Shown one piece after another: positions 11,040 to 20,943 of a DNA stretch of 64,000 bases (within the stretch, counting starts at the first letter, position 1; every line of letters begins with the position of its first letter). Position numbers and translations under genes: made by a program. The notes beneath the pieces were generated by a model that was not told the DNA's origin, ran no database searches, and was given only the letters and a program-made list of their open reading frames with translations. The DNA is taken from NCBI GenBank assembly GCA_963995525.1, contig OZ023217.1:5389405-5453404 (forward strand), given 5' to 3'. This stretch comes from Escarpia spicata (taxonomy: Eukaryota > Annelida > Polychaeta > Sabellida > Siboglinidae).

Positions 11040-11422
11040 GTTTTTGCCTAGTTGTTTCCAGCACTCGGCAATGTTCTATTAACTGACTAGCCTGTATATA
11101 TTGTGGTTACAATGTTATGATCTTATGAGGTCTCATTCAACTAGCCAGCCTTTTTCAGAACATTATCGCCAAGCCGACCTTTCTATGCTGGCACTGAGGG
11201 TGGTCACTGCCAGGGTGCTTGTCGTCCTCAGTGGTTCTTTTACGTCCCAAATTGAGACGGGACCGACATTAACGTGATCTCCGATTCATGAAGGATACAC
11301 AGTCCCCAATGTTGAGAGCCAGGTTGTTACACCAAATATACCATACCTGCCCGGTCCGGGTATTGAACTCGGGGCGCCGGCATGTCAGGCGGATGTGCTA
11401 ACCACTACACTATCCCGTCCCC
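11040..11422 (-). mobile_element. tRNA-derived SINE, minus strand, in ANKRD45-like intron 1
   Basis: On the minus strand the head reads as a tRNA-like unit: an A-box-like TAGTGTAGTGGTTAGCAC (about 11395-11412) and a B-box-like GTTCAATACCC (11358-11368), about 27 bp apart. The following body carries GGACTGTGTATCC and GACGTAAAAGAACCACTGAG, a style common to invertebrate tRNA-SINEs. Cloverleaf pairing is degenerate, so this is not a functional tRNA. The 3' limit near 11040 is approximate. Confidence 0.7.
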
Positions 11423-11439
11423 TATTGAACCCAATTTTG

Positions 11440-11705
11440 AATCCTCTGCTGCTACATTGAACCTTTGGCAAGTTCGTTCGCTCTGTGTTGCTCCAGTTCA
11501 CTTAGCTGTATGAATGAGTACCTGGCTACAGACAGTGGTGGATAGTTGTGTACGAATAGTGTTCGCGCATTAATTGCAGCATGGCTGAATGCTTCCCGGA
11601 AAAGTCGAAATGGTGTTAGATTGAAAAGGTCTTCCAGGGAGTAAAGTGCTTTGAGCAGTCATGAGGACTGGATACTGCGCTATATAAGAACTTATCTTAT
11701 AACCC
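11440..11705 (+). mobile_element. Second SINE piece, plus strand, body and tail
   Basis: Contains CCAGTTCACTTAGCTG followed by ATGAGTACCTGGC, and later AGTAAAGTGCTTTGAG with GCGCTATATAAGAACTTATC. This is the typical middle and 3' tail of metazoan tRNA-SINEs (compare the tail-like piece at 49262-49340). It is oriented opposite to the adjoining SINE. The head is lost or is shared with the neighbour. Confidence 0.6.
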
Positions 11706-11837
11706 TATGCCAGAGTACCTACAAGGCAGATATATGTTGCTCATAATTTAGGCCAGTTAAGTAAAGACACCTCAGAATTCAAGCATGCATCTATGTCACT
11801 GATGTGCACTACTGAAGCAAAGTGTCTTTTATTGCAG

Positions 11838-12008
11838 GTCACACGGCATTGCACTATGCAGCAGCATGGGGGAAGATACACACTGTCAAAGCGCTCATTG
11901 AGAATGGGGCAAATGTACACACAAAGACAACAAACACGAACGAGAGAGCGAGAGACGTGTCCAGTCGATATGGTCATCTAGAATGTGTGGACTTCCTCGA
12001 CTGGGCAG
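11838..12008 (+). CDS. ANKRD45: ANKRD45-like gene, exon 2
   Basis: Acceptor TTATTGCAG, donor GTGAGT. The exon is 171 bp and phase 1 at both ends, in frame with exon 1. It encodes a complete ankyrin repeat (HTALHYAAAWGKIHTVKALI, then NGANVH) and the start of the next, ERARDVSSRYGHLECVDFLDWA. The RARDV...ECVxFLDWA string is the strongest link to ANKRD45, as the vertebrate protein carries nearly the same words. A shadow ATG frame within this exon is not used. Confidence 0.9.
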
Positions 12009-12623
12009 GTGAGTGGACAGTTGACAGTTGTCAGTGGATAGTTGTCAGTGGAGTGTTATCAGTGGACATGTGTCACATCAGGAGGATGGGGGGGAGGTAT
12101 ATATAGTCATCTGATGGAAATGTATAGATCTTAGCCACATAAACTATTCACTGTAATAAACTACCCTGTTAATTGTCACGGAGGATTCTTTTACATGAAT
12201 TTAAGAGATAATACTAAATTGCTTAAAATTTATTGCCAGGGTAGGTTGTTTATTTGGCTTTTTACTTAGTTTATATTTTATAGACTATAATTATACATTT
12301 TTTAAGTTTATGAGTGCATTGGTTAGCAATTACAGCAAGAGATCATGCATTGAAGAACTCTGGTTATTATTGTAATGAGTGCAACAATACAGGTTGGAAA
12401 ACAAGTCCATCAAATAATATACATATATACACCGGACATAATGATTTATGAATAACATGAAATATCAAGTTAAAACCAAGGTTGTTTACAAGTGCTTTAA
12501 ATCATATTTTTTTTATAAAATCCATGGTGGTGACATGACTGATATCAGATTCAATGTTGGCATTACCCTGGGTAAATAGCAAATTTAGGCATATAATTAG
12601 TTGTGTTTGTTGTTTTATTTCAG
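12009..12623. other. Intron 2 of ANKRD45-like gene
   Basis: AT-rich and bounded by GTGAGT and TTTATTTCAG. A short run of GTCAGTGGA/CAGTTGACAGT repeats follows the donor (12012-12066). No exon or transposon is recognised. Confidence 0.6.
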
Positions 12624-12718
12624 AAGCCAAAGACCACCTTCTGAATGAGATTAGTACGATAAGAGACATCATGGGCGATAATGAGAAATCACAGGGGCGA
12701 CTGACGAGGGAAGACAAA
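12624..12718 (+). CDS. ANKRD45: ANKRD45-like gene, exon 3
   Basis: Acceptor TTTATTTCAG, donor GTACGC. 95 bp, entering in phase 1 and leaving in phase 0. Encodes EAKDHLLNEISTIRDIM, then RLTREDK. In the family this is the helical segment after the ankyrin repeats, with a Leu-x-x-Glu-Asp-Lys word before the next junction. The donor is weaker than consensus, but the phase to exon 4 and the protein match support it. Confidence 0.8.
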
Positions 12719-13124
12719 GTACGCCATTTGAAAATGTTTTCGTGTACACTTGTTAACGTTTCATGTATTGCTGAATGTAGTTAAATTTTTTACTCTTTCC
12801 ATTCTCTTTTGATGACCACCATACAGGGTGGGTATATTGTGAATTAATATTAATAGGCAACTTACTTAATTAGTAGTGCACATTGTTCTAAACAGAAATG
12901 AAAAATTAATAGCATATCTACAGTAAATTCTGCATTGAATAAATTATGTCCTAGACACTGCCTGCTTTCCTGATTGTTTTCTCCATTTTGACGTTTCCCC
13001 ACCTTTTATTTTCCCATCTCCATTCATTTGTCATTGAGGTGCATTGATGGCATTTTGTGTAAACAATCTGAAAACTAGGTTGCTAGGATTTACACAGAAT
13101 TTGTAATAATTGTTTTCCTTACAG

Positions 13125-13263
13125 TCCCTTATAACGACGGTTTGCAACGAGCATGAATCATGGGTACAGAATACGCCTGATGCAACAACCAACGATTTCA
13201 TCAGTCGCAGGCATACCATGAATGAAACCTTTGCACCGATCAATCTCAAACTCTCCGAGCCGC
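13125..13263 (+). CDS. ANKRD45: ANKRD45-like gene, exon 4
   Basis: Acceptor TTTTCCTTACAG, donor GTATGT. 139 bp, entering in phase 0 and leaving in phase 1. Encodes SLITTVCNEHESWVQNTP and continues to ETFAPINLKLSEP. The pattern matches the conserved C-terminal part of ANKRD45 (a helix with NE-W, then a block ending near the last Pro). No frame damage is visible. Confidence 0.8.
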
Positions 13264-14313
13264 GTATGTATTGATATTATCTGCCACCTTAGACCTACCT
13301 GGTACCCATGTGTACTGGAAATAGAGTAGACAAAATTAAATACAATTTCATTGATATAGGTGATCTAATTGAATATGCTAAAAAGAATTAGGAAACAAGG
13401 ATGTTGTATTTTTCATTTTACTGGAGGCTATTCATTCAGTATTATCATTGGCATCAGCATTTAATAATTTGTATAATTATTATTAGTATTATATTAATAC
13501 ACTAACTTTAGGGGCAGCCTGGAAGTATCTCCTCTCCGACCCCCCCATGCTGAGGTTCATTTGCCTCTTTCTATGTCCAGTTTCCTCCTTGGACCATTGG
13601 CCTCTGATCTATCAGCTAGTGGTACATTTGGAAAAAAAGGAAAGATAATTATTTATATTTTTTTTACTTACGTGTTTGCTGCCCGCCCAACGGTGAGCCA
13701 TTCTCTGTGGCATTCATCAGTGGAATGAAGTTGTTGTTATTAACCAAACATCACACACAGTGCATTATCATAACCATAGATCAACATCAAGACTTATTTC
13801 TCACATGTAAACAAACGATACCTATATTTGCCAGTGGTCGTCGTCTCTCAAACCTGTATTATTTCATCAAAATAAACATATGGTCATTTAAACTACTGTT
13901 GATAAAAAATTGACAAAAATGAAAGTTAATTTTTTGGCCAGTGTTTTGATGAAAATGTCCACCATGTTGGGAATTTAATTATTCAAAAAATCTTCTTATG
14001 AATCTGTAGAAAGTTTTCTTGTGAGTTAAAATAGTTAACTTTATAGATGTGTAAGAAGTTTTTATAATATAATAATAAAAATACCAATTTGATGAAAATA
14101 TTTTCACCCATACATTAGTGGTATATAGAACCATATGTATGGGACCAGCCTGTTCATAGGCACATACATACATTATATAACGTTCATGGAATTATAAGAA
14201 ATGTTTAAGAAATATATATATCCTGGTAAAAATAATACTACATTAAAATATAAAAAGAGTGTATATACTGTAGTCATGTAGTCAGCGTACATGTGCATGT
14301 TGTTGTCTCGCAG
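13264..14313. other. Probable intron 4 of ANKRD45-like gene
   Basis: AT-rich, with many short frames and no recognisable element. It ends in TGTTGTCTCGCAG, a usable acceptor. Confidence 0.4.
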
Positions 14314-14390
14314 CTTCCTCCAGAGAGGTAAGTAGGTGTAGAAGCATTGCGCACCGGTCAGTCACCACTGGACACTGGGCCATACAGTAG
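14314..14390 (+). CDS. ANKRD45: ANKRD45-like gene, candidate terminal exon 5
   Basis: After an acceptor CTCGCAG, the phase needed from exon 4 reads P-SSREVSRCRSIAHRSVTTG and reaches a TAG at 14388-14390. This gives a protein of about 263 residues, close to the length I recall for vertebrate ANKRD45 (about 266-282). The tail is not conserved in the family, so only the acceptor, phase and total length argue for it. A rival reading uses GTAAGT at 14328 as a donor, making this a 14-bp micro-exon. Confidence 0.4.
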
Positions 14391-14648
14391 CCGTGTGGAT
14401 GCGCTTGCTAGGCCGGCACATGTAGCTGACCGTCTGCACCAGTTCCCGCAGTACCGTGCACGTCGTGGCCTGTTGTCACTCGCCCGCGGGAGTTTCTCCC
14501 AACTCTCACACGTGTACCCATCACAGTCAGCACAATGTTGTCCCCTCCAAAGTAGACAAATACTCCACGTTGCATAGTCCAACAGAAGTGTGCCAACATT
14601 ACTCAGTTTGTGAAACTTTAACGCTAGCACAATAATACGTTAGAGGGT

Positions 14649-14654
14649 AATAAA
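14649..14654 (+). terminator. Possible polyadenylation signal AATAAA
   Basis: First AATAAA after the candidate stop of the ANKRD45-like gene, about 260 bp downstream. More AATAAA-like words occur around 14989-15010. Confidence 0.3.
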
Positions 14655-15051
14655 TAATGATGTGGAAACAATTTCAAATGGACCCCCATAGCAACTGTTA
14701 CTAAGAAACCGTTTTTTCCATAGTAATGGGCTAAGTTGAGCTAAGATAAGTTAAAAACAAGTATATTATTATTACTATATGCACTTTTGTGTGGCAGACG
14801 AGTTGTAGTTCGCACCTGTTTCGCTTGTGCCATTCCACATGAAATGTACCATCACAGTTCTTTTGTAGAAGTAGAGTTAATAGATATATAAATAAATTAA
14901 ATATATAAATAAATATGATTAAAATGGCCATGTTATAAAAAACGTAAAAATGCTTGTTAAAAAGTCAATAGAAATTGCACTAAAATGTAATAAATATTAA
15001 ATAAATAAATAATATAAAAAGGTCAATGCCATGGATTCATATGATGCTTTC

Positions 15052-15249
15052 CTATTTTGAAATATCCCGCCTCAACTCTCGCCACTGTTCATGGTCGAGT
15101 GCGCGCAGAGCGTCGGCGGGGCGACGTAGTGTGCGATCTATGCGTCGCAGGTCGACGCACACGTGCCCGAATAGGCTCCATCTTGCAGTTATCACGGCTT
15201 CGCTGATGTGATGGCATCTGCAACGGTGGTACAGTGCCTGGTTAGACAT
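15052..15249 (-). mobile_element. LINE C-terminal fragment (minus strand)
   Basis: The minus-strand frame reads NQALYHRCRCHHISEAVI, then ARWSLFGHV, and later DALRALDHEQWRELRRDI. The word (A)RW-LFGHV followed by a W-REL helix is typical of the region after the RT in several LINE families. The expected middle part is missing. GC content is higher than in the neighbouring DNA. A GC-rich stretch at 14393-14630 may be related, but I could not place it. Confidence 0.45.
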
Positions 15250-15272
15250 GCGATGTGGATGCCGATGCCAAG

Positions 15273-15295
15273 TATATATATATATATATATATAT
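15273..15295. repeat. (TA)n microsatellite
   Basis: About eleven uninterrupted TA units. Confidence 0.9.
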
Positions 15296-15742
15296 GCATC
15301 TATTAAATCGTATAATATCAGATTTATTGAATGTCAGAATAGATACAAAAATATACTATTGTGTGTGATTTAATAGGCATCCTGTTGCTAGGAAGCTCTT
15401 TTCTTAGCAACGGATTAGCAAGACTTAGTGGTTAAGAATCAGTTGCTAAGGGAGGTGGATCCATTTGGAATTGTTTCCAAATCTGAAAATGTTCAGCACT
15501 CCGTAATGGATACATTTGTCAACGTTCATCTGCTGTTATCGCAGATTGTGCAGTTGTTATCCATTATCTTGAATACAGCGCATGGCATATGACATTGATA
15601 TAATATCATCTATTGAAAAACACTGATTTAGTTACTTCAAATATACATAGGTAGTTAATTATTCCACAATACACCAACTAACAATCACATCACTGAACAG
15701 TTATCATTAAAATTATTTCCAAGACCTTTGTCGGACCACCCT

Positions 15743-16160
15743 GTGAGTGAAAATTGTTATCAGTTTGTCGTCCAAATTTTGTCAACACAGTTAACGGCAA
15801 CGATTATATCAGTATCATCATGACCCAGTGAATGAAAATGTTATCAGTTTGTCGTCCAAGTTTGGTCAACACAATTAACGGCAACGATTATATCAGTATC
15901 GTCACGACCCAGTGAATGAAAATGTTGTCAGTTTGTCGTCCAAATTTTGTCAACACAATTAACGGCAACGATTATATCAGTATTATCACGACCTAGTGAA
16001 TGGAAATGTTATCAGTTTGTCGTCCACATTTGGTCAACATAATTAACGGAAACGATTATATCAGTATAATCACGACCCAGTGAATAAAAATGTGATCAGT
16101 TTGTCGTCCAAATTTGGTCAACACAATTAAAGGCAACGATTATATCAGTATTTTCACGGC
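15743..16160. repeat. 84-85 bp tandem array, five copies
   Basis: Five units start near 15743, 15828, 15912, 15996 and 16080. Each contains TTATCAGTTTGTCGTCC, GTCAACACAATTAACGG and ACGATTATATCAGTAT. Copies differ by few bases. No open frame runs through. Confidence 0.9.
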
Positions 16161-16608
16161 CGAAGACAGACAACTGTCCCGAATAATAGAAACCCGATGT
16201 CGTACCGTTTCTGTAATCACAAATAGGCTAACGTATCTCTTATAGAACAAATGTCGACACGTCGTAAGAAGATGTCGTCCATGATGATCTGCAAACAGTA
16301 GTTCCAGAAGTGATGGTGCGAAAATCCCAGAACACGCTCTCGTTCTTCATATTACTGAAATGTGTGACGCCGTCGGTCTTTCTGTATGTTAATAGTTAAG
16401 GTATTGTGAATAAGAAAATGCATAAAATTGAGCAATTAAAAATTATAAGAATTCAAGATTAATCAATATAATTCGATTATATGTACCAAATGTTCTGCTA
16501 AGGAATTGATAGACGAATTTAGCGTCTTGGGAAGGGCGTTTACGGCCGTGGAATCTAGTCGCACATATACCAGAGATAATACGACATGTTGGAGACACTC
16601 GCACATTC

Positions 16609-16907
16609 AGGGGCGGATCCAGAAAAGGTAATCTGGCGGCCTTAAAAAATGTTCGTCGCGCGGTCTTATCTTCAGCTGCCTCGCCTTGCTCGACTGTGAC
16701 ATGGGAAGACGCGGGAGGGGGTGCTCTTGAAAATTGTTCGCCGCCGCGTCGGCGTAACTTCAGCTTATTGTAACCTGAAAGGGGAAACATTTCTAAGGGT
16801 CTTTGGGGGGCACGGTCATGCGGGCCCATTCAAAAAGGTCTACGGGCACACCAAATTCCAAAAGTCTACGAGGGGAACATGCCACCCAGGCCCCCCTGGA
16901 TCCGCCT
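16609..16907. mobile_element. GC-rich MITE-like element (about 300 bp)
   Basis: The ends AGGGGCGGATCCAG (16609-16622) and CTGGATCCGCCT (16896-16907) are inverted matches. Inside are words (CTCGACTGTGA, TTCGCCGCC, GTAACTTCAG) also found in the 19.4-20.1 kb elements. The overlapping open frames have no recognisable protein. Confidence 0.65.
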
Positions 16908-17280
16908 ATGCATATTTCAGACATGATTTTATGCACCTACATACCGCCGGGCATGCAGTCGCAGCTTTGCGATACACGTTGTAACCGCCGCGTATGTTAA
17001 ATAGGCGGCAACAGATTTGTCACTCTGTCCAGATGTCTCACCGTACCATTGAATCCACGTGCTTGTTGAATCTGCAGCATAGTCTTTAGCTCATGTGCGT
17101 GCGTTGTTGTGTGTCGTTAGGCACGTCACAACATTGTGTGTGCAATATTTTGCGCGTTTGTCGTTTCAGTGATATCACGTCGTGTCACGCTAGCATGCCG
17201 TTATGCACTGCGATGTCCAGTTTATTTGTCACTCCTGTCTTGCACTCCCCGCTGTCAGTCTGCCTGTCACACATCATCAC
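16908..17280. other. Nothing recognised
   Basis: Mixed-composition sequence with no exon, repeat or protein motif that I can support. Confidence 0.4.
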
Positions 17281-17405
17281 ACTCTGTCACCCTCCTCCTT
17301 CTCTTCCTCTCTCCCTCTCTCCCCCTCCCCCTCCCGCTCTCTCCCTCTCCCTCTCTCTCTCTCTCCCCCTCCCCCTCCCTCTCTCCCTTTTTCTCTCCCA
17401 GAGTA
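17280..17405. repeat. CT-rich low-complexity tract
   Basis: Almost purely pyrimidine on the plus strand, built of CTCTCC/CCCTCT runs. The Ser/Pro/Leu-rich frames over it are artefacts of composition. Confidence 0.9.
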
Positions 17406-18540
17406 CCTCCATTGTCCTTCGGATCGTTTATTAATCTACATCCCTACACATGTTGATCAACTAGTCGATCTGTCTCGATGTCCGTTTCCATTTATTGACC
17501 ATTAATTCACTGCTCTGTTACACGGCAATGTTTAATATCAACATTAACTCTTCCAAAACACAGTTAATGCCTACCTCCTTACATATTATTAGATGGACAC
17601 TGTATTATCCATGCGGCGCACCGTGTTGGAACTCCATGACACAAGAAATGATGTAGTGTGTACAAATAAAATAAAATTAAACACTTGTATATACAACACC
17701 CATATCCCTTTGTTTAATAATGTGTCCTCTAACATTATTGTAGCCATGTGACGCTGTTTGGTAATACTGCTGTTTCCAACCATTATCACGTTGCAATACG
17801 TCTTCTTTCAGCGCCAGAAAAGCCAGAGAAAAGGTAACTGAAACGGGAGGAAAACGGACACCATTTGACGGAAGGACATTTCCTGTGTTGAACCAGCGAT
17901 CGTCTAGCGGTCGCATGGCTGAAACTTCGTGCTTGTATTTCTATTGTTACGTACGACAGTTGATGTGTATGTTATAAAGTTTAATCTTGTTTCGTATCTA
18001 CGACTGTAACAACATGCACCGAGCGATCCGCTTGCCCGGGTGTGGGTAACGCAAGGCAAGACTATAGACAGCTAACGTGAACTGTCAGTGCGAAGATATG
18101 TTTTGACTTTGGATCTTATAATAATATATAACTGATGTTTTACACCGTAGAGTCTAATATAATGTACGTACTACTGTATTTTCGTATTTAAAACCAAGGT
18201 TGAATGGACACGGAACTCTGTTGTGTCGAGCTGTAGAAGAGGAAATCGACCAATGTCTCATATGAAATGCCCGACTATGGATGCAAACAAACACCAGACT
18301 ATGTAGCGCTTCATTCAGTACGATTGGCTTCCAATTGTGCTCACCACGTGCCAAAAACAGTGTAAAAAGATGTTTTAATACATTTACTGAGATGACAAAC
18401 CATGCATTGTTGTATCTTTATTGATATGAATCGTGATAAGACAAATTATATAACACATATTGTGGTATATCATGTTATTATATTACCAATATAAAACTAA
18501 AGACTTCGTGGAAGTGTTTCAAGTTAGCAGTAATTGCGTA
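17406..18540. other. Nothing recognised
   Basis: AT-rich to mixed sequence. Frames are short, and I see no splice-supported exon or transposon protein. Confidence 0.4.
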
Positions 18541-18542
18541 AA

Positions 18543-18638
18543 GACCCGTTTACACGAACAACTAGTTGTCGAATTAGTTTGCATGCTAACGCGGTGCCCA
18601 ACTAATCCGACAACTAGTTGCTCGTGTGAACAGCGGCT
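18543..18638. repeat. Fold-back inverted repeat, arms about 36 bp
   Basis: The left arm (18543-18579) contains ACACGAACAACTAGTTGTCG and ATTAGT. The right arm (18601-18638) contains ACTAATCCGACAACTAGTTG and CTCGTGT. They are reverse complements with a few mismatches around a 21-bp loop. Each arm itself carries the palindrome CAACTAGTTG. Probably a tiny non-autonomous transposon. Confidence 0.75.
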
Positions 18639-18639
18639 T

Positions 18640-19340
18640 AGGCACGATTTGTCAGGTAGATTTTGTGATTGAAAAATCACGCATGAAAACACGCACGCAC
18701 TCGGTCACTCACACAAAACGCACGCACGCAAGTGCGCGCACAACAATAACACTTCCCGCATATTATGGGCTGACGTCGGCCACTTCAACTTCCAATACGC
18801 TGAGTGTGGATAAGCCTACACTGACGCAACAACATTCCTAATGGCAACAAGGGAGAATGCTCGATGGACTGGACGGCAGCGTAACAGTGGGTATGTGTCA
18901 GCAGTCGGGCTTGGTTGTGCCGCCCACACCAACCGAACCCATTTCACCTACATAGGACGCTACACAACGCCGAACGAACCCGTCGCCTTCACTGCTCAAG
19001 ATTTGGAACCGTAAGGATCGGAGTATAAAGATCAATTAATTGGAACCCCGACGCGGCGCTTTTTTGCGTAATAGGGGGTAACTAATGAACACATTCCACT
19101 TATAAACACCGGTGTAAATAAAATGTGTTTATAAAAAAGTAATAATAAAGGTTTGAATTAAGAGGACCTATAAGTTCACCTTTGACTGGCGTTTGTGAAG
19201 TTTTATGGGTTTTGCAGAAGCGATTTTGGACAATTCCTCGACTTTTAACTTGATACGGCAACTGGTGGTGACTACGGCTCTTCAAGGCTGCCTGAGTTCA
19301 AGGAAGAGCTTGGGAGAAACATAATTATGCGTTAGTGGCG
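18640..19340. other. Nothing recognised
   Basis: Contains a short CACGCACGCA-rich stretch (18690-18740) but no gene-like or repeat structure that I can name. Confidence 0.4.
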
Positions 19341-19614
19341 GAGGGACGACCATTTTTTAACAGCACCCACTCCCTCAACTTCCGATGTCATCAGTCGAGC
19401 CGAGACAGCGAGAAGAAGCAGAAGTTATGGCGGCGCAACGGCGAAACAGTTCAATAACATCCCCCGTCTTCCGATGTCGTCAGTTGAGCCGACAGCGGAA
19501 AAGCTGAAGTTACGGCATCGTGGCGGCGAAAAATGTTCTGCACCGTTCGGTTCGGCCGCTATAGTTGAGGGTTTTGTGCCCTCTCCCCAATACTAGTCTC
19601 TGGACCCGCCCCTG
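19340..19614. mobile_element. GC-rich MITE-like element, related to the 16.6 kb one
   Basis: Ends with CTGGACCCGCCCCTG (19600-19614), the inverted counterpart of the 16.6 kb terminus with changes. Internal TTCCGATGTCGTCAGT/GAGCC words occur twice (about 19380 and 19470), suggesting an internal duplication. The left limit is uncertain. Confidence 0.5.
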
Positions 19615-19659
19615 TTGATTGGGTTGAATTGTTTCATGCAGTTTCCAAGAATGGACGAG

Positions 19660-20110
19660 GCAGCATGCAGTGGCGCGGGAACGAAACCCATATTGGGGGG
19701 GGGGGGGCTACCGCGCAACACTGAACAATATTCGCCGCCACGCCGCCGCATATCTTTACATGTTCCTTCACCTTGTGGCTGTCTCGGTTGACTCGACTGT
19801 GATATCGGAAGAAGGGCGGGGGGTGTTGCTTTTCGCCGCTGTAACTTCAGGTTCTCTGCTGTGAACTTATGGCATCCGAAGACGGGAAGGGGAGGGGGAG
19901 GGGGCAGGAGGTGCTGTTGAAAATTTCCTATTACTGGGGGAGGGGGCAGAAAAGTAAATGTATGCCCTCCAAATGCACACACATTTTACAGTCGACAAAA
20001 TACACATTAATTGTGTCATAAAATTTACATTACCACCAGCCATTGACGTTTTAACATTTGACATTTAATGGGGGGAGGGGGCAGAACCATCTATGTCTTC
20101 CCCCGATGAA
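19660..20110. mobile_element. GC-rich MITE-like cluster
   Basis: Carries CTCGACTGTGATATCGG, TTCGCCGCTGTAACTTCAG, a G14 run (19695-19708) and several GGGGGAGGGGG tracts. These words are shared with 16.6 kb and 19.4 kb, but clear terminal repeats were not found. Probably nested or rearranged copies. Confidence 0.4.
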
Positions 20111-20940
20111 ATTCCACGGCCAATGCGAGGCTGTGGTACGTGTTGCTTGGGTTGAATTGTTTTACATCGATGCTGTGGGATTGTTTGGGTTCATTGTTTC
20201 AGTTCCCAAGACAAGGCAAGTTTTTTTTTATTACTTGGGTTGAATTCCCCAGAGTTGTTCTTGAAAACGCGAAAAAACTAATCCTGCATGGACACATCCA
20301 GCGACACATTTGAAGATACAAAGGATTATCTATACTGTGCATGATACAAACAATATTAAAACACCAACCCGTATAAATACGCGACATGCTAAATCCAAGA
20401 GGCCCTTACTTCAATGACGTCAACAACGGTCGCTAGATGTCACAACAAATTGGGCATAAATTGTACCAAAAAATGCAACCAAAAGGGTCCCATAGAACGT
20501 TTAACGTTTTTTTGGAAAAGCTAGTACACACCAAATCCAGAAAAATACGCAGCATTGCAGACGTAATTTTATGTTCAACAATGGCGCGCTTCATGGAATT
20601 CGCTAGAGGGTGTGTTCAATTTGTTTTACTAATAAACAACTGCATAACTTGTGATTGGTCTGCGCCTATGTGGCTGCACCTACAGATGCTATCTGGATAT
20701 ATTGAGGATTTTACCAGTTCTAGCCAATCTACAGCACTCAAGTTTGTATATATATATATATGTTATGAATACACCAAGAGGACACGGGACTAAATGGTGT
20801 TATCAAGTGTTTTGTGACTTTTTACTATTTTAACCGACTTACATTTTACATTTGCGATTGCACCTGTGTGACATTGACAAGCTTGTGATCGGTCATGTGT
20901 AACCCGGACAAAGAGAACATTGTTTACACAATCCTTGCAA
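20111..20940. other. Nothing recognised; possible 5' sequence of the next LINE
   Basis: A 118-codon open frame at 20437-20793 shows no domain, and its end overlaps a TA microsatellite (20746-20761). The stretch before 20940 may be a LINE 5' region, but no ORF1 is visible. Confidence 0.3.
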
Positions 20941-20943
20941 GTG

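Noticed and set aside
11350..11422. tRNA gene
   Set aside because: A- and B-box words are present but the stems do not pair well and a SINE body follows; it is a SINE head.
14347..14630. Overlapping GC-rich frames as a separate gene
   Set aside because: Both strands are open, no motif; at most a transposon scrap overlapping the candidate last exon.
17093..17505. Ser/Pro/Leu-rich frames resembling secreted or disordered proteins
   Set aside because: Low-complexity pyrimidine tract; three frames open at once.
20437..20793. 118-codon frame as a gene or LINE ORF1
   Set aside because: No domain or coiled coil, its end lies in a TA repeat, and it does not resemble ORF1 proteins.
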